Source of the DNA: Oceanicaulis sp. BBD 1991-10
Lineage (GTDB): Bacteria > Pseudomonadota > Alphaproteobacteria > Caulobacterales > Maricaulaceae
DNA length: 63,508 nt
Direction: 5' to 3'
Assembly: GCA_001657295.1 (NCBI GenBank)
Contig: LYSW01000019.1
Span: forward strand, 1 to 63,508
The first letter of the stretch is position 1, and each line of letters begins with the position of its first letter. Shown piece by piece: positions 31,051 through 40,607 of this stretch. The notes beneath the pieces are model-generated. The model was given only the letters and a program-made list of their open reading frames with translations, was not told where the DNA came from and did no database searches. The translations under genes were made by a program, and so were the position numbers.

Positions 31051-32052
31051 TCAACCGGCCGCGCGTTTTAGCCCAGCCTCGCCGCCAGCGCCACCGCCGG
31101 CTTCACCCTTGGCGCCGGACGCTTGCGCCATGCGCCTTTGCAGGGCGCTGGCCGCCTTTTCGATTTCGTCAGCTGACCGCTCAATCCCATCATCGCCGGC
31201 ATAGGCGACGTATGCGGCCATGGCCAACTCCTTGGCCAAAGACAGATTGGCGTCATTAAATCCGTCAGGCTCGCGCAGTTCAGCCGCGACTTCGCATAAT
31301 GCCCGCGCGACCCGGCTGGCCTCTGTCGACTTGATCCGGGCGAGCCGGGTCCGCACCTCGCGCGCGCCCTTCTCAAATTCTCCCAAATCCATCACGGGCT
31401 CGCGGCCGGCGCTCAACTCGCGCACCGCCGCTTCCGCGCCGATCACCACCCTTAAGCAGAGCCGGCGGAGGCGCTCGGAATCCACCGTCAATCGCGCTTC
31501 ATCGATCCAGGCCCGGCTGTGCGCCAGGGCTTTCTTGTCGTCATCGATGACCGCCCGTAAAAGATTGGGCGCCTCGATGGGAGCGGCCCCGCCGCCGCGG
31601 GCCGAATCCCGGCGGCGGTCCGGGCCGATATAGTCGCCGGTCACGATAAACGGCTTGCGCCCACGGATCAGCGTGCGGATGCGGTCTTCCGCGAAGCTGG
31701 TCGAGAAAGGGCGAATAATTACATCGTCAGCGCCGCATCCGATCGCGTTTTGAACGATCGAAGTGTCACGCTTCCAGCTGGTCAAGATGATGGTGGCGAA
31801 GGGATTATTAGACAGATCGCCGGCGCGGATCGCCCGAACCATCCGGAACAGCTCGGATTCATGATCGCTTGTCTCCAACACCAAAAGGTGGGGCGCGTCG
31901 TCGCTGATCAGACGTTTCAGCTCGGACACCGAGCTGATGGACTCAATAGACCGGAACCCGATTTGCTGAAGAGCATATCGGGTGGTGCGCTGATTCACAT
32001 GCACCGGGTCGTAAAGCGCGACCCGGGCGCGCCGATAGTCAGGATCTGCCAT
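31051..32052 (-). CDS. Pseudo-receiver protein with Glu at the phospho-acceptor site
   Basis: A 333-residue protein. Residues about 8-135 are a CheY-like receiver fold (VALYDPVHVNQRTTRYAL at the start). The phospho-Asp position is Glu60 (HLLVLETSD), the Thr of ILTSW is kept, and the conserved Lys is Arg (IIRPFS). A Glu here mimics a phosphorylated state in some regulators, so the domain may be permanently 'on'. The remaining 200 residues are helical with no recognised output domain (RLRRLCLRVVIGAEAAVREL), ending in a low-complexity Gly/Ala tail. AGGG precedes the ATG at 32052 by 6 bases. It sits between tpiA and secG. The partner is unknown. Confidence 0.72.
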   Translation of the reverse strand: MADPDYRRARVALYDPVHVNQRTTRYALQQIGFRSIESISSVSELKRLISDDAPHLLVLETSDHESELFRMVRAIRAGDLSNNPFATIILTSWKRDTSIVQNAIGCGADDVIIRPFSTSFAEDRIRTLIRGRKPFIVTGDYIGPDRRRDSARGGGAAPIEAPNLLRAVIDDDKKALAHSRAWIDEARLTVDSERLRRLCLRVVIGAEAAVRELSAGREPVMDLGEFEKGAREVRTRLARIKSTEASRVARALCEVAAELREPDGFNDANLSLAKELAMAAYVAYAGDDGIERSADEIEKAASALQRRMAQASGAKGEAGGGAGGEAGLKRAAG

Positions 32053-32124
32053 ACTCCACCCTGCCCGCTGTGCGCGAGCCTGTCGCATAGCGCCAAATCC
32101 TGACCGCAAAAACTGAAGAACGCC

Positions 32125-32856
32125 TTACTGAGATGAGCGGAGAATCGCGGCGAAGCTCGCTGCGTCCAGACTGGCGCCGCCAACCAAGGCGCCGTCGATA
32201 TCGGTTTGCTTCAACAGGCCCGCGGCGTTATCGGGTTTGACCGAGCCGCCATAAAGAATGCGCAACGCTTCCCCGTCGCCGCGCGGAACCGCGGCGCGCA
32301 AGGCCTTGTGAATGGCCTGAGCATCCTGCGCGCTGGCGGTGCGGCCCGTTCCGATCGCCCAGACCGGCTCGTAGGCGACGACCATCGAATCCGCGGGCGC
32401 GTCGGGAAGCGACGCCGTCAACTGCCGGGTGCAAAAACGCTCCGCCTGCCCCGCCTCGCGCTTATCAAGGCTTTCACCGACGCAGATAATCGGCACAAGG
32501 CCGGCCGCAATCGCGCGCTCCGCCTTGCGGCGTACGATTGAATCGGTCTCACCGTGGCCGGAACGCCGTTCGCTGTGGCCGACGATCACATAGCGGCACC
32601 CGGCATCCGCCAGCATCGCCGCGGCCACATCTCCAGTGTGGGCGCCCGCGTCATTCACCGAGCAGTCCTGCCCGCCGATCTCCAGCCAGTCCGGTTTGCG
32701 ATCCGACATCGCGCCCAGCAATGTGAAGGGCGGACACACCACCACCTCGCACCCAGGCGCGCCGCCCGCGAGGCCGCGGCCTAATGCGTCGATCCATTGC
32801 AGATCGGCGCGAACTCCATGGAGCTTCCAATTCCCGGCGATCAAAGCCCGGCGCAT
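32125..32856 (-). CDS. tpiA: Triosephosphate isomerase
   Basis: A 243-residue TIM-barrel enzyme interconverting dihydroxyacetone phosphate and glyceraldehyde 3-phosphate. Visible are the N-terminal catalytic Lys in AGNWKLHG, catalytic His in VIVGHSERR, catalytic Glu in VAYEPVWAIGTG, and the phosphate loop YGGSVKPDNA. Length is slightly short but complete. It is divergent from ppiD with 159 bp between starts. Confidence 0.96.
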   Translation of the reverse strand: MRRALIAGNWKLHGVRADLQWIDALGRGLAGGAPGCEVVVCPPFTLLGAMSDRKPDWLEIGGQDCSVNDAGAHTGDVAAAMLADAGCRYVIVGHSERRSGHGETDSIVRRKAERAIAAGLVPIICVGESLDKREAGQAERFCTRQLTASLPDAPADSMVVAYEPVWAIGTGRTASAQDAQAIHKALRAAVPRGDGEALRILYGGSVKPDNAAGLLKQTDIDGALVGGASLDAASFAAILRSSQ

Positions 32857-33015
32857 CGCAGAATCTCAAGTCGGCTTGTCGGTTGCGGATGCACCGATAA
32901 CAGCGCATCGCAGCGGCGGCAACGCACCGTGCGCCGCGCTTGCCCGCTCATTGACGCGAAGCTAGGGTCCGCCAAATCCTCGTGTCCACTCGCTGATCGA
33001 TAGGCCATCTGACCG

Positions 33016-34914
33016 ATGCTGTCCGCTATTCGCGCCCTCGCCCGCTCGCCGATTATCGGCGGCTTCATCATCGCCCTCCTTGTCGCCGCATTCGCGCTGT
33101 TCGGCGTGGAGAATATTTTCCGCGGCGCCGGGACGGCCGCCGTCCTGGTTGGCGATGAGCGCGTCGGCGTGCAGGAGCTCCAGCGAGCCTACCAGCGCCA
33201 GCTCTTCCAGATCCGGCTGGAAAACCCGCGCTTCACCGATGAACAGGCGGAAGAAATCGGACTGGGCGATAATATGGTGCGCCTGCTCACGACCCAGGCG
33301 GCGATCCAGGCGAAATCCGGAGAGTTGGGGATTGCGGTCTCCGAACAGCAGATCGCCGACGAAATCCGCGATATGCGCGCCTTCTACAACCCGTTCACCA
33401 ATCGCTTCGACGCGGAAACCTATGTCCGCGTGCTTGAGGGTCAGGGTTATGCGCGCGGGCGCGCTGCGCAGCAGTTTGAAGCCGAGCTCGCCGAAGACTT
33501 GCGGCGGCGCCAATTCGTCACCGCGGTGCTCGGCGGAATTCAGGCGCCGGACGTCATGGTCGGCTCCCGGCGCGCGTATGAGGGCGAACGGCGTGCGATC
33601 TCGGCTCTGATCATTCCGCCGTCTCTTGCAGAAGATGTCGGCGAACCTGACGACGAAATCCTGTCGGACTTCATCACGGGCAATCCGCAAATCTTCACCC
33701 AGCCCGAACAGCGCAGATTCACGCTGGTCCGCTTCACGCCGGAGCTTTACACGCGCGACGTCGAAGTCGCCGAAGAGGATCTTCGCGGCCTTTATGAGTT
33801 CCGGCTCGCCAATGGCGAGCTGGCCGAGCCCGCCACGCGGTCCTTCACCCAATGGCTCGCCGGCGACGAATCCGAGGCCAGGGCCGCCGTGGCGGCGATT
33901 GAAGCCGGTCAAACGCCCCAGGAGCTCGGTCTTGGCGACGGCATTATCCTTGAGGACGTCCAGGAATTTGAAATTCCCGACGCCGCGATCGGCGTCGCGG
34001 CCTTCGCAATGCAGGAAGGCGATGTGCGCGCCGTTGAAGGCCGGCTCGGCTGGCGTGTCGTCCAGATATCGTCGGCCGTTGATCCGGTGACGCCGGATTT
34101 TGAAAGCCAGCGTGCGGCGCTGATCGAAGAACTCAGCGGCGATGAAGCGCTTCAGAACATGATGGACGCCTTCTCCGACTTCGAAAGCGCGCGCGCGGAA
34201 GGTCTGGCATTTGAAGAGGCCGGCGCCGCCGCGTCGGTTCCGATCGAGCAATTTGATTTCATTACGGCGCGGGGCGCCACGCTGCGCGGTGAAACGGCCG
34301 TCACCCTGGCCCAGGCCCCGGAAATCATACGGGCGGTTTTTGACGCGCCCGAAAATTTCGAGACCGACGCCGTCAATTATCAACAAACCGGATACTTCAT
34401 GATCCGTGTCGACGAGATCATTCCCGAACGCCTGCCCGAAGTCGGCGAAGTCCGTGAATTCGCGACCGCCGTCTGGCGTTCGCAGGAAGTCGCCGCGCAG
34501 CTCAACGCCCTCTCAGCTGGTGCGCTCGCCCGGATCGAGGCCGGTGAATCCCTCAACCAGGTCGCTGCGACGCTGAGCGGCGCAGTTGTCGAGTCCTCGA
34601 TCCTGGGACGCGGCGAAAGCGTCGGCCTGTTCGGCGAACGGCTTGTGCAAGCCGCATTCTCCGCTGCGCCGGATCAGGCCTTTGAAGCCGTCGGCGGCGA
34701 TCAGGCCACGCGCATGATCGTGGTGGTCACCGATGTCATCGCCCCCACGGTCGCCGCCATCGATCCCGTCGGCCAGGTGGAGATGTCCGACGAGTTGAGC
34801 AATGATCTCGCCTTCGCTTTGGAATCCGCGCTTCTGGCGAGCTATGACATCAGCGCGGATCAGAATTTGATCGATCTGGCTCTCGGCCGGGTCGATCCCA
34901 ACGATATCCCGTAA
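33016..34914 (+). CDS. ppiD: SurA/PpiD-type peptidyl-prolyl isomerase, membrane-anchored chaperone
   Basis: A 632-residue periplasmic folding factor. One N-terminal membrane anchor (about 13-33, PIIGGFIIALLVAAFALFG) is followed by a SurA_N-like chaperone helix region (QELQRAYQRQLFQIRLENPRF). A central parvulin-like region (about 240-365) and a C-terminal SurA-like region (about 370-600) complete it. Key parvulin residues are hard to see, so isomerase activity may be reduced, as in many PpiD proteins. It would help outer-membrane protein folding beside Skp and BamA. trpE begins 5 bp later, an arrangement also known from Caulobacter relatives. Confidence 0.88.
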   Translation: MLSAIRALARSPIIGGFIIALLVAAFALFGVENIFRGAGTAAVLVGDERVGVQELQRAYQRQLFQIRLENPRFTDEQAEEIGLGDNMVRLLTTQAAIQAKSGELGIAVSEQQIADEIRDMRAFYNPFTNRFDAETYVRVLEGQGYARGRAAQQFEAELAEDLRRRQFVTAVLGGIQAPDVMVGSRRAYEGERRAISALIIPPSLAEDVGEPDDEILSDFITGNPQIFTQPEQRRFTLVRFTPELYTRDVEVAEEDLRGLYEFRLANGELAEPATRSFTQWLAGDESEARAAVAAIEAGQTPQELGLGDGIILEDVQEFEIPDAAIGVAAFAMQEGDVRAVEGRLGWRVVQISSAVDPVTPDFESQRAALIEELSGDEALQNMMDAFSDFESARAEGLAFEEAGAAASVPIEQFDFITARGATLRGETAVTLAQAPEIIRAVFDAPENFETDAVNYQQTGYFMIRVDEIIPERLPEVGEVREFATAVWRSQEVAAQLNALSAGALARIEAGESLNQVAATLSGAVVESSILGRGESVGLFGERLVQAAFSAAPDQAFEAVGGDQATRMIVVVTDVIAPTVAAIDPVGQVEMSDELSNDLAFALESALLASYDISADQNLIDLALGRVDPNDIP

Positions 34915-34919
34915 TTCTG

Positions 34920-36422
34920 ATGCCTGAATTCGCGCCTGATCCCCAGACGGCGATCAACGCCGTCGCCGCAGGCGAACCGGTTCTGATCACCGCACGCCGG
35001 GTGGATGATCTGGAGACCCCGGTCTCCGCCTATCTCAAACTAGCGGCCGGCGGGGCGAACACCTTCCTGTTGGAAAGCGTTGAAGGCGGGGCGTATCGGG
35101 GCCGTTATTCCGCGATCGGCCTTGATCCGGATCTTGTCTGGCGCTGCGACGGCGACACCGCCCAGATCGCGCGCGCGCCCGCGCCCGGCATGGCGCCGGG
35201 ATCATTTACGCCGGCGGATAAGCCGCCGCTGAGTTCGCTGCGCGATATTCTGGCCGAGACGCGACTGCCCCTGCCGTCCGGCGTCGCCCCGATCAGCGCC
35301 GGCCTATTCGGCTATCTGGGCTATGACATGGTACGCCAGGTCGAGCATTTGCCGGCCAAGGCGCGCCCGGACCCGCTGGGAACGCCGGACGCCTTGATGA
35401 TCCGGCCAAGGGTGATGGTGGTTTTTGACGCGCTCCGCCAGGAAATCCTCGCCGCAGCCCCGATCCGGCCGCGCGAAGGCGAAGACCCGGAAGTTCAGGT
35501 CGACGCGGCGCTCAGACGTATCGAAGCGGTGTTCGCGCGCCTGGACGCCCCGACGCCCATCCAGACTGAACAGCGCTCCACGCCGCCGCAAACCCCGGAG
35601 TCGAACATGACCGACGGGGATTATCGCGCAGCCGTCGAGCGCGCGCGCCGATATATTCGCGCCGGCGACATTTTTCAGGTCGTGCCGAGCCAGCGCTTCT
35701 CCGCGCCGTTCGAGCTGCCGCCCTTCGCGCTGTATCGCTCTTTGCGGCGCACCAACCCGTCGCCATTCCTGTTCTATTTCAATTTTCCAGGCTTCTCGAT
35801 CGCAGGTTCGAGCCCGGAGATCCTAGTGCGGGTCCGGGACGGCGTGGTCACTGTGCGACCGATTGCCGGAACGCGGCCGCGCGGGCAGACCCAGGCGGAC
35901 GATGATGCGTTCGAAGCCGATCTGCTCGCAGACCCCAAGGAGCGCGCCGAGCACCTTATGCTGCTCGATTTGGGGCGCAATGACGTGGGCCGCGTGGCGA
36001 AGCCCGGCACGGTGCGGCTGACGGAGCGCGAGATCATCGAGCGCTACAGCCATGTGATGCACATCGTATCCAATGTCGAAGGCGAACTCTCCGATGACCA
36101 TGACGCCCTGAGCGCATTGATGGCCGGCTTTCCGGCCGGCACCGTCTCCGGCGCCCCGAAAGTGCGGGCGATGGAGATCATCGAAGAGCTCGAACCCCAT
36201 CGCCGCGGCGTGTATAGCGGCGCGGTGGGATATTTCGGGGCCAACGGCGAGATGGACGTGTGCATCGCGCTGAGGACCGGCGTCGTCAAAGACCGCCGCC
36301 TTCACGTCCAGGCCGGGGCCGGCGTCGTGCTGGATTCCGATCCGGAAGCGGAGCGCATTGAAACCGTCAACAAATCACGCGCCTTGTTCCGCGCCGCCGC
36401 CGAGGCCTGGCGTTTCGCCTAG
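34920..36422 (+). CDS. trpE: Anthranilate synthase component I
   Basis: A 500-residue chorismate-using enzyme. The tryptophan feedback site LLESVEGG is near residue 50. The catalytic domain has GDIFQVVPSQRFS, PIAGTRPRG, LDLGRNDVGRVAKPGTV and FPAGTVSGAPKVRAMEII. It works with TrpG, encoded 1 kb downstream beyond an opposing gene. No leader peptide or attenuator is visible because the start lies 5 bp after ppiD. Its TAG stop shares the CTAG palindrome with the convergent gene's stop. Confidence 0.96.
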   Translation: MPEFAPDPQTAINAVAAGEPVLITARRVDDLETPVSAYLKLAAGGANTFLLESVEGGAYRGRYSAIGLDPDLVWRCDGDTAQIARAPAPGMAPGSFTPADKPPLSSLRDILAETRLPLPSGVAPISAGLFGYLGYDMVRQVEHLPAKARPDPLGTPDALMIRPRVMVVFDALRQEILAAAPIRPREGEDPEVQVDAALRRIEAVFARLDAPTPIQTEQRSTPPQTPESNMTDGDYRAAVERARRYIRAGDIFQVVPSQRFSAPFELPPFALYRSLRRTNPSPFLFYFNFPGFSIAGSSPEILVRVRDGVVTVRPIAGTRPRGQTQADDDAFEADLLADPKERAEHLMLLDLGRNDVGRVAKPGTVRLTEREIIERYSHVMHIVSNVEGELSDDHDALSALMAGFPAGTVSGAPKVRAMEIIEELEPHRRGVYSGAVGYFGANGEMDVCIALRTGVVKDRRLHVQAGAGVVLDSDPEAERIETVNKSRALFRAAAEAWRFA

Positions 36423-37327
36423 TCGGCGGCGAGCGCCGAGACTGTTGTGAGCTCCACGCCGGCCGCGGCGGCGCGGGCCTGCAGCGTCGCAAGCGCATCC
36501 AGGGTCATCGGATAAGGATGGCCGATCGCGATCGCCTCGCCTCGCGCCCGCGCTTCGTCGAGCGCGGCGTCGAGCTGAGCGTCGATGGCGTTTGGGCTGC
36601 GATGATGATCCAGAAAGACGCTTCGGCGCAAAACCCGAAACCCTGCGGCCTCCGCCGCCTCGCCTGCGACCGAGCGAGAATGGGTTAGCGAATCGACGAA
36701 AATCAAATCGCCGGACCGGTCCGCGAGGTTTGCGAAAAGCTGCGCCATCGCCGCGCGGTCGGCGGTCAGCCGGCTGCCCATATGGTTGTTGAAACCGGCA
36801 GCCCCGGGAACCCGGCGGAACGCCCAGGAGAGCCGGGCGCGGAAATCGCGCGGCGCAAGCGCTTTGGTCAATGCATTCGGGCCCGGATCCTCCAACCCGA
36901 CAGGTTCCATGGGCAAGTGGACGAACACCTCCCGCCCCGCCGCCCTCGCCCGCGCCGCCACCTCCGGGGCCGCGTCGGCATAGGGCAAGACCGCAAGCGT
37001 GATCGGAACACCAAGCGACCAGAGGCGCTCGGCGGTTTGGACATCCGCGATATCGTCGATGATGACCGCCAGCCTGGCCTGGGGCCGCGCCGACGGCCGG
37101 TCCGCCTCCGCAAGGGTCTCCGCCGGCGCCGAGCCGTCGTCGCGCGGCATCGCGCCGAGTCGAGCGGTCACAGGACGCGTTTCAACGCCCGGCGCGGCGT
37201 CGAGACCATCAACCGCCACGCCCGCCCGCGCGCCCGCGCCCGCCTGAAAGCCGATGGTCGCGGTCACCATCAAGGCGGCGGCCAGTGCGGCGCCAAGCAG
37301 CGGGGCGGCGGAGGAAATGCGAGCCAT
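36419..37327 (-). CDS. Divergent polysaccharide deacetylase family protein (YibQ-like)
   Basis: A 302-residue exported protein. A hydrophobic N-terminus (SAAPLLGAALAAALMVTATI) precedes a Pro/Ala linker. The divergent polysaccharide deacetylase fold (about 95-300) has LAVIIDDIAD, VFVHLPMEP, NNHMGSRLTAD, FVDSLTHSRSVA and AIAIGHPYPMT. The family relates to NodB-type carbohydrate esterases and is often next to cell-envelope peptidase genes; its activity is unproven. The start at 37327 avoids reading into trpG; ATG 37336 is nearly as good, and neither has a clear ribosome-binding site. It opposes the trp genes on both sides. Confidence 0.84.
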   Translation of the reverse strand: MARISSAAPLLGAALAAALMVTATIGFQAGAGARAGVAVDGLDAAPGVETRPVTARLGAMPRDDGSAPAETLAEADRPSARPQARLAVIIDDIADVQTAERLWSLGVPITLAVLPYADAAPEVAARARAAGREVFVHLPMEPVGLEDPGPNALTKALAPRDFRARLSWAFRRVPGAAGFNNHMGSRLTADRAAMAQLFANLADRSGDLIFVDSLTHSRSVAGEAAEAAGFRVLRRSVFLDHHRSPNAIDAQLDAALDEARARGEAIAIGHPYPMTLDALATLQARAAAAGVELTTVSALAAD

Positions 37328-37411
37328 GGTGTGCATGTACAGCGAGTCGCAGTTGGCGGCGCGGGTCTGCAGACCTAAGGTCCCCTCCGATACAGGAATG
37401 CGAGCCGAACC

Positions 37412-38005
37412 ATGCTGCTGATCATCGACAATTATGACAGCTTCACCTTCAACCTGGTGCACTATGTCCAGCAACTGGGCGCAGACATTAAAGTCGTGCG
37501 CAATGACGCACTCACCGCGGAGGAAGCGCTGGCGCTGGAGCCAAGCGGCGTGTTGTTGAGCCCCGGCCCCTGCGATCCTGACAAAGCCGGGATCTGCCTG
37601 GAGGTGATCAAGACGGCGCCGGAGCGGCTTCCGATCCTCGGCGTATGCCTCGGCCACCAAGCGATCGGTCAGGCTTTTGGCGGCCGTGTGATCGAGGCCA
37701 AAACCATCATGCATGGCAAGACCAGTCCGATCCGCCATGACGGTGACGGCGTGTTCGCCGGCCTGCCTTCGCCCTTCACCGCCACCCGCTACCACTCCCT
37801 GGCGGTCGAATTGCCCGATGACGGTCCGCTCTATGTCAACGCCCGGACCGAAGACGGAGAAATCATGGGCCTGGCCCATCGCAGCCGGCCGATCCATGGG
37901 GTCCAGTTTCACCCCGAAAGCATCGCGTCGCAGAACGGGCACGCCTTGCTGGCCAATTTCCTTCGCCTGACCGGACTGACTCCCCGGCGCCTGGAGGCGG
38001 CGTGA
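37412..38005 (+). CDS. trpG: Anthranilate synthase component II (glutamine amidotransferase)
   Basis: A 197-residue class I amidotransferase supplying ammonia to TrpE. It begins [20 protein letters not shown], and has the nucleophile Cys in [13 protein letters not shown] and the His/Glu pair in [11 protein letters not shown]. In some bacteria TrpG also serves folate synthesis as PabA. It starts a tight trpG-trpD-trpC-lexA run; the trpD ATG overlaps its stop by one base. Confidence 0.96.
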   Translation: MLLIIDNYDSFTFNLVHYVQQLGADIKVVRNDALTAEEALALEPSGVLLSPGPCDPDKAGICLEVIKTAPERLPILGVCLGHQAIGQAFGGRVIEAKTIMHGKTSPIRHDGDGVFAGLPSPFTATRYHSLAVELPDDGPLYVNARTEDGEIMGLAHRSRPIHGVQFHPESIASQNGHALLANFLRLTGLTPRRLEAA

Positions 38006-39030
38006 TGAGCGGCATGTCGGCGGCCATCAGCGCATTGGCGCTTGGCCGGGAACCGGCGCCGGACGCGCTGGAAGCCGCGTTCGACGCGCTCATGGAAGGA
38101 GAAGCCGACCCGGTCGAGATTGGCGGTTTCCTGATGGCCATGGCCGCGGTTGGAGAAAGCCCGCAAGCGCTGGCCGTCGGCGCGCGCGCGATGCGGGCCC
38201 GAATGACGCCGGTGGCGGCGCCGTCCGGCGCGATCGACACCTGCGGAACCGGCGGGGATGCGCAAGGAACCTGGAACATCTCCACCGCCGCCGCCCTGGT
38301 TGCGGCCGGCGCCGGCGCGGTCGTCGCCAAGCATGGCAATAAGGCCGCCTCATCAAAATCGGGCTCCGCGGAAGTGCTTGAGGCGGTCGGCGTCAATCTA
38401 TTTGCGACGCCGGAACAGATCGAAACCAGTCTTGAAACGGCGGGGGTCGCCTTCCTGTTTGCGCCGGCCCATCACGGCGCCGTGCGACACGTGGGGCCGG
38501 CCCGCCGGACACTCGGCGTTCGAACCATCTTCAACTTGTTGGGACCGCTCTCCAATCCGGCAGGCGCCAAACGGCAATTGCTCGGCGTGTTTGATCGCAA
38601 ATGGCTGCGTCCGATGGCCGAGGCGTTACGCGATCTGGGCGCTGAACGCGCCCTGGTCGTCCATGGCGCAGACGGTCTTGATGAGATGACCACCACCGGT
38701 CCCACCCATGTGGCCGAGCTCACCGCCTCAGGCGGGATTGAAGAGTATGACGTCTCACCCGAGGACGCCGGCCTGCCGCGCGCCGCGCCGGGCGATCTTA
38801 AGGGCGGCGAGCCTGCAGAAAACGCCCATGCGCTCAACGCGCTCCTGGACGGGGCGCCGTCCGCCTATCGAGACATTGTCGTGCTGAACGCCGCCGCGGC
38901 GCTGAAACTGGCCGGCCTTGCCGATGACCTTGAATCCGGCGCGCGGCTGGCGAGCGCGGCGATCGATGACGGACGGGCTCGAGAGGCGCTTAACGACCTG
39001 AAATCGGCCAGTCACGGAGATGGGGCATGA
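38005..39030 (+). CDS. trpD: Anthranilate phosphoribosyltransferase
   Basis: A 341-residue enzyme that joins anthranilate to PRPP. Key motifs are [17 protein letters not shown] (PRPP site), [20 protein letters not shown], and [20 protein letters not shown] for metal and substrate binding. ATG 38005 is used: GGAGG lies 7 nt upstream and the ATG overlaps the trpG stop in TGATG. A GTG at 38002 is possible. Length is normal. Confidence 0.96.
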   Translation: MSGMSAAISALALGREPAPDALEAAFDALMEGEADPVEIGGFLMAMAAVGESPQALAVGARAMRARMTPVAAPSGAIDTCGTGGDAQGTWNISTAAALVAAGAGAVVAKHGNKAASSKSGSAEVLEAVGVNLFATPEQIETSLETAGVAFLFAPAHHGAVRHVGPARRTLGVRTIFNLLGPLSNPAGAKRQLLGVFDRKWLRPMAEALRDLGAERALVVHGADGLDEMTTTGPTHVAELTASGGIEEYDVSPEDAGLPRAAPGDLKGGEPAENAHALNALLDGAPSAYRDIVVLNAAAALKLAGLADDLESGARLASAAIDDGRAREALNDLKSASHGDGA

Positions 39031-39821
39031 GCGACGTCCTCGCACGGATCGAAGCGTATAAGCGCGCGGAGATCGCCGAGCGAAAAGCGCATCTTCCGCT
39101 AAACGCCATGGAGGCCGACGCCGCGGCGGCGCCGGCGCCTCGAGGTTTTGCGGCGGCCTTGAAAGCGGATGCGGACGCCCACGGGGTCTCCCTGATCGCC
39201 GAAGTGAAAAAAGCCAGTCCGTCCAAAGGCGTGATCCGCGAGGATTTCGATCCGCCGGCCCTCGCGCAGGCTTACGAAACGGGCGGCGCCGCCTGCCTTT
39301 CCGTTCTCACCGACGCGCCCAGCTTTCAGGGCTCGGAAGCCTTTTTACGGCAGGCGCGCGCAGCGACCCGGCTGCCCGTGCTTCGAAAGGATTTCCTCTA
39401 CGATCCGTGGCAGGTCGCCGAATCCCGCGCGCTTGGCGCGGACTGCATTCTTGTGATTCTTGCGGCGGTCGACGACACGACCGCTCAGGCCCTGGTTGAC
39501 GCGGCCAGGCGCTGGGGCATGGACGCCTTGATTGAAGTGCACGACGAAGCCGAGATGCGCAGAGCGCTTGATCTCCCCTCTCGCCTTATCGGCGTGAATA
39601 ATCGCAGTCTTCGCACCTTCGAAACGTCGCTTGAAACCTTCGAACGCCTTGCGCCGATGGCCGACGAGAGCCGTTTTCTGGTCGCAGAGAGCGGCGTGTT
39701 CACGCAGGACGACGTCCGCCGACTGAAGGCGGCCGGAGCTAGAAGCCTCCTCGTCGGCGAAAGCCTGATGCGCCAGGAGGATGTTGCGGCGGCGACAGCC
39801 GCGCTTCTGGGCCGGGCGTGA
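39027..39821 (+). CDS. trpC: Indole-3-glycerol-phosphate synthase
   Basis: A 264-residue TIM-barrel enzyme. Signature segments are [15 protein letters not shown] (catalytic Lys), [29 protein letters not shown] and [11 protein letters not shown]. It is monofunctional with no TrpF fusion. The ATG overlaps the trpD stop in ATGA. In Caulobacter-type genomes moaC and moeA can separate trpC from lexA; here lexA follows directly after 80 bp. Confidence 0.96.
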   Translation: MSDVLARIEAYKRAEIAERKAHLPLNAMEADAAAAPAPRGFAAALKADADAHGVSLIAEVKKASPSKGVIREDFDPPALAQAYETGGAACLSVLTDAPSFQGSEAFLRQARAATRLPVLRKDFLYDPWQVAESRALGADCILVILAAVDDTTAQALVDAARRWGMDALIEVHDEAEMRRALDLPSRLIGVNNRSLRTFETSLETFERLAPMADESRFLVAESGVFTQDDVRRLKAAGARSLLVGESLMRQEDVAAATAALLGRA

Positions 39822-39834
39822 GCACGCGCTTCAC

Positions 39835-39863
39835 TTGACGTTAACCCGGAACAGGCATAGAAC
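39835..39863 (+). promoter_or_regulatory. lexA promoter with LexA box overlapping the -10
   Basis: TTGACG (39835-39840) and TAGAAC (39858-39863) are separated by 17 bp. GAAC-N7-GAAC (39849-39863), which is GTTC-N7-GTTC on the other strand, is the LexA-binding direct repeat known in alphaproteobacteria. It spans the spacer and covers the -10. Bound LexA would block its own promoter, giving standard autoregulation. Confidence 0.85.
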
Positions 39864-39901
39864 ATCGAGAAGTTTCGGTTTTGTTCCAGACGGGTGTCCG
39901 C

Positions 39902-40582
39902 ATGCTTACTCGCAAACAGCATGAGCTATTGCTCTTCATTCACAAGCGCCTGTCCGTCGATGGCGTGTCCCCCTCCTTTGACGAGATGAAAGACGCCCTC
40001 GGGCTCGCCTCCAAATCAGGCGTGCATCGGCTCGTCAGCGCGCTTGAAGAGCGTGGCTTCATCCGCCGCCTCGCCCATCGCGCGCGCGCTCTGGAGGTTT
40101 TGAAACTGCCTGGCGACCAAAAGCCCGAGCCTGCGGGCGGCGACAATGTCGTCACCGCCGATTTCGGCCGCGTCCCGGAACCGGAGACAGTGGATGCCGG
40201 CATTGAAGTGCCAGTCCTCGGACGGATCGCCGCCGGTGTTCCGATCGAAGCGATCCAGTATGAGACCGACAGGCTCAACGTGCCCGCGGCGATGGTCTCC
40301 GGCGGGGAGCATTTCGCGCTGGAGGTCAATGGCGACTCAATGATTGAGAAAGGGATTCTCGACGGGGATTTGGTGATCATCAAACGCGCCGACACGGCCA
40401 CCACCGGCGATATTGTCGTCGCGCTTGTCCATGACGAAGAAGCAACGCTTAAGACATTGCGCAAAAAAGGCGGCTCCATCGCGCTGGAGGCGGCGAACCC
40501 GGCATATGAAACGCGCATTTTCGGCCCTGGCGAAGTGAAGGTCCAAGGTCGGCTGGTCGGATTGATTCGCCGCTATCACTAG
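39902..40582 (+). CDS. lexA: SOS repressor LexA
   Basis: A 226-residue repressor with self-cleaving peptidase domain. The winged-helix DNA-binding domain opens [17 protein letters not shown]. The cleavage site Ala-Gly is in [11 protein letters not shown], the catalytic Ser in [11 protein letters not shown] and the catalytic Lys in [12 protein letters not shown]. The start at 39902 matches the family start; seven upstream residues are excluded. Its promoter carries a LexA box. It converges on comEC, 25 bp apart. Confidence 0.97.
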   Translation: MLTRKQHELLLFIHKRLSVDGVSPSFDEMKDALGLASKSGVHRLVSALEERGFIRRLAHRARALEVLKLPGDQKPEPAGGDNVVTADFGRVPEPETVDAGIEVPVLGRIAAGVPIEAIQYETDRLNVPAAMVSGGEHFALEVNGDSMIEKGILDGDLVIIKRADTATTGDIVVALVHDEEATLKTLRKKGGSIALEAANPAYETRIFGPGEVKVQGRLVGLIRRYH

Positions 40583-40607
40583 CATTTGGCTTGCGCCCCA
40601 TTCGGCA

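Noticed and set aside
32962-34386. 474-codon minus-strand open frame opposite ppiD
   Set aside because: Antisense to ppiD, with no ribosome-binding site or known motif.
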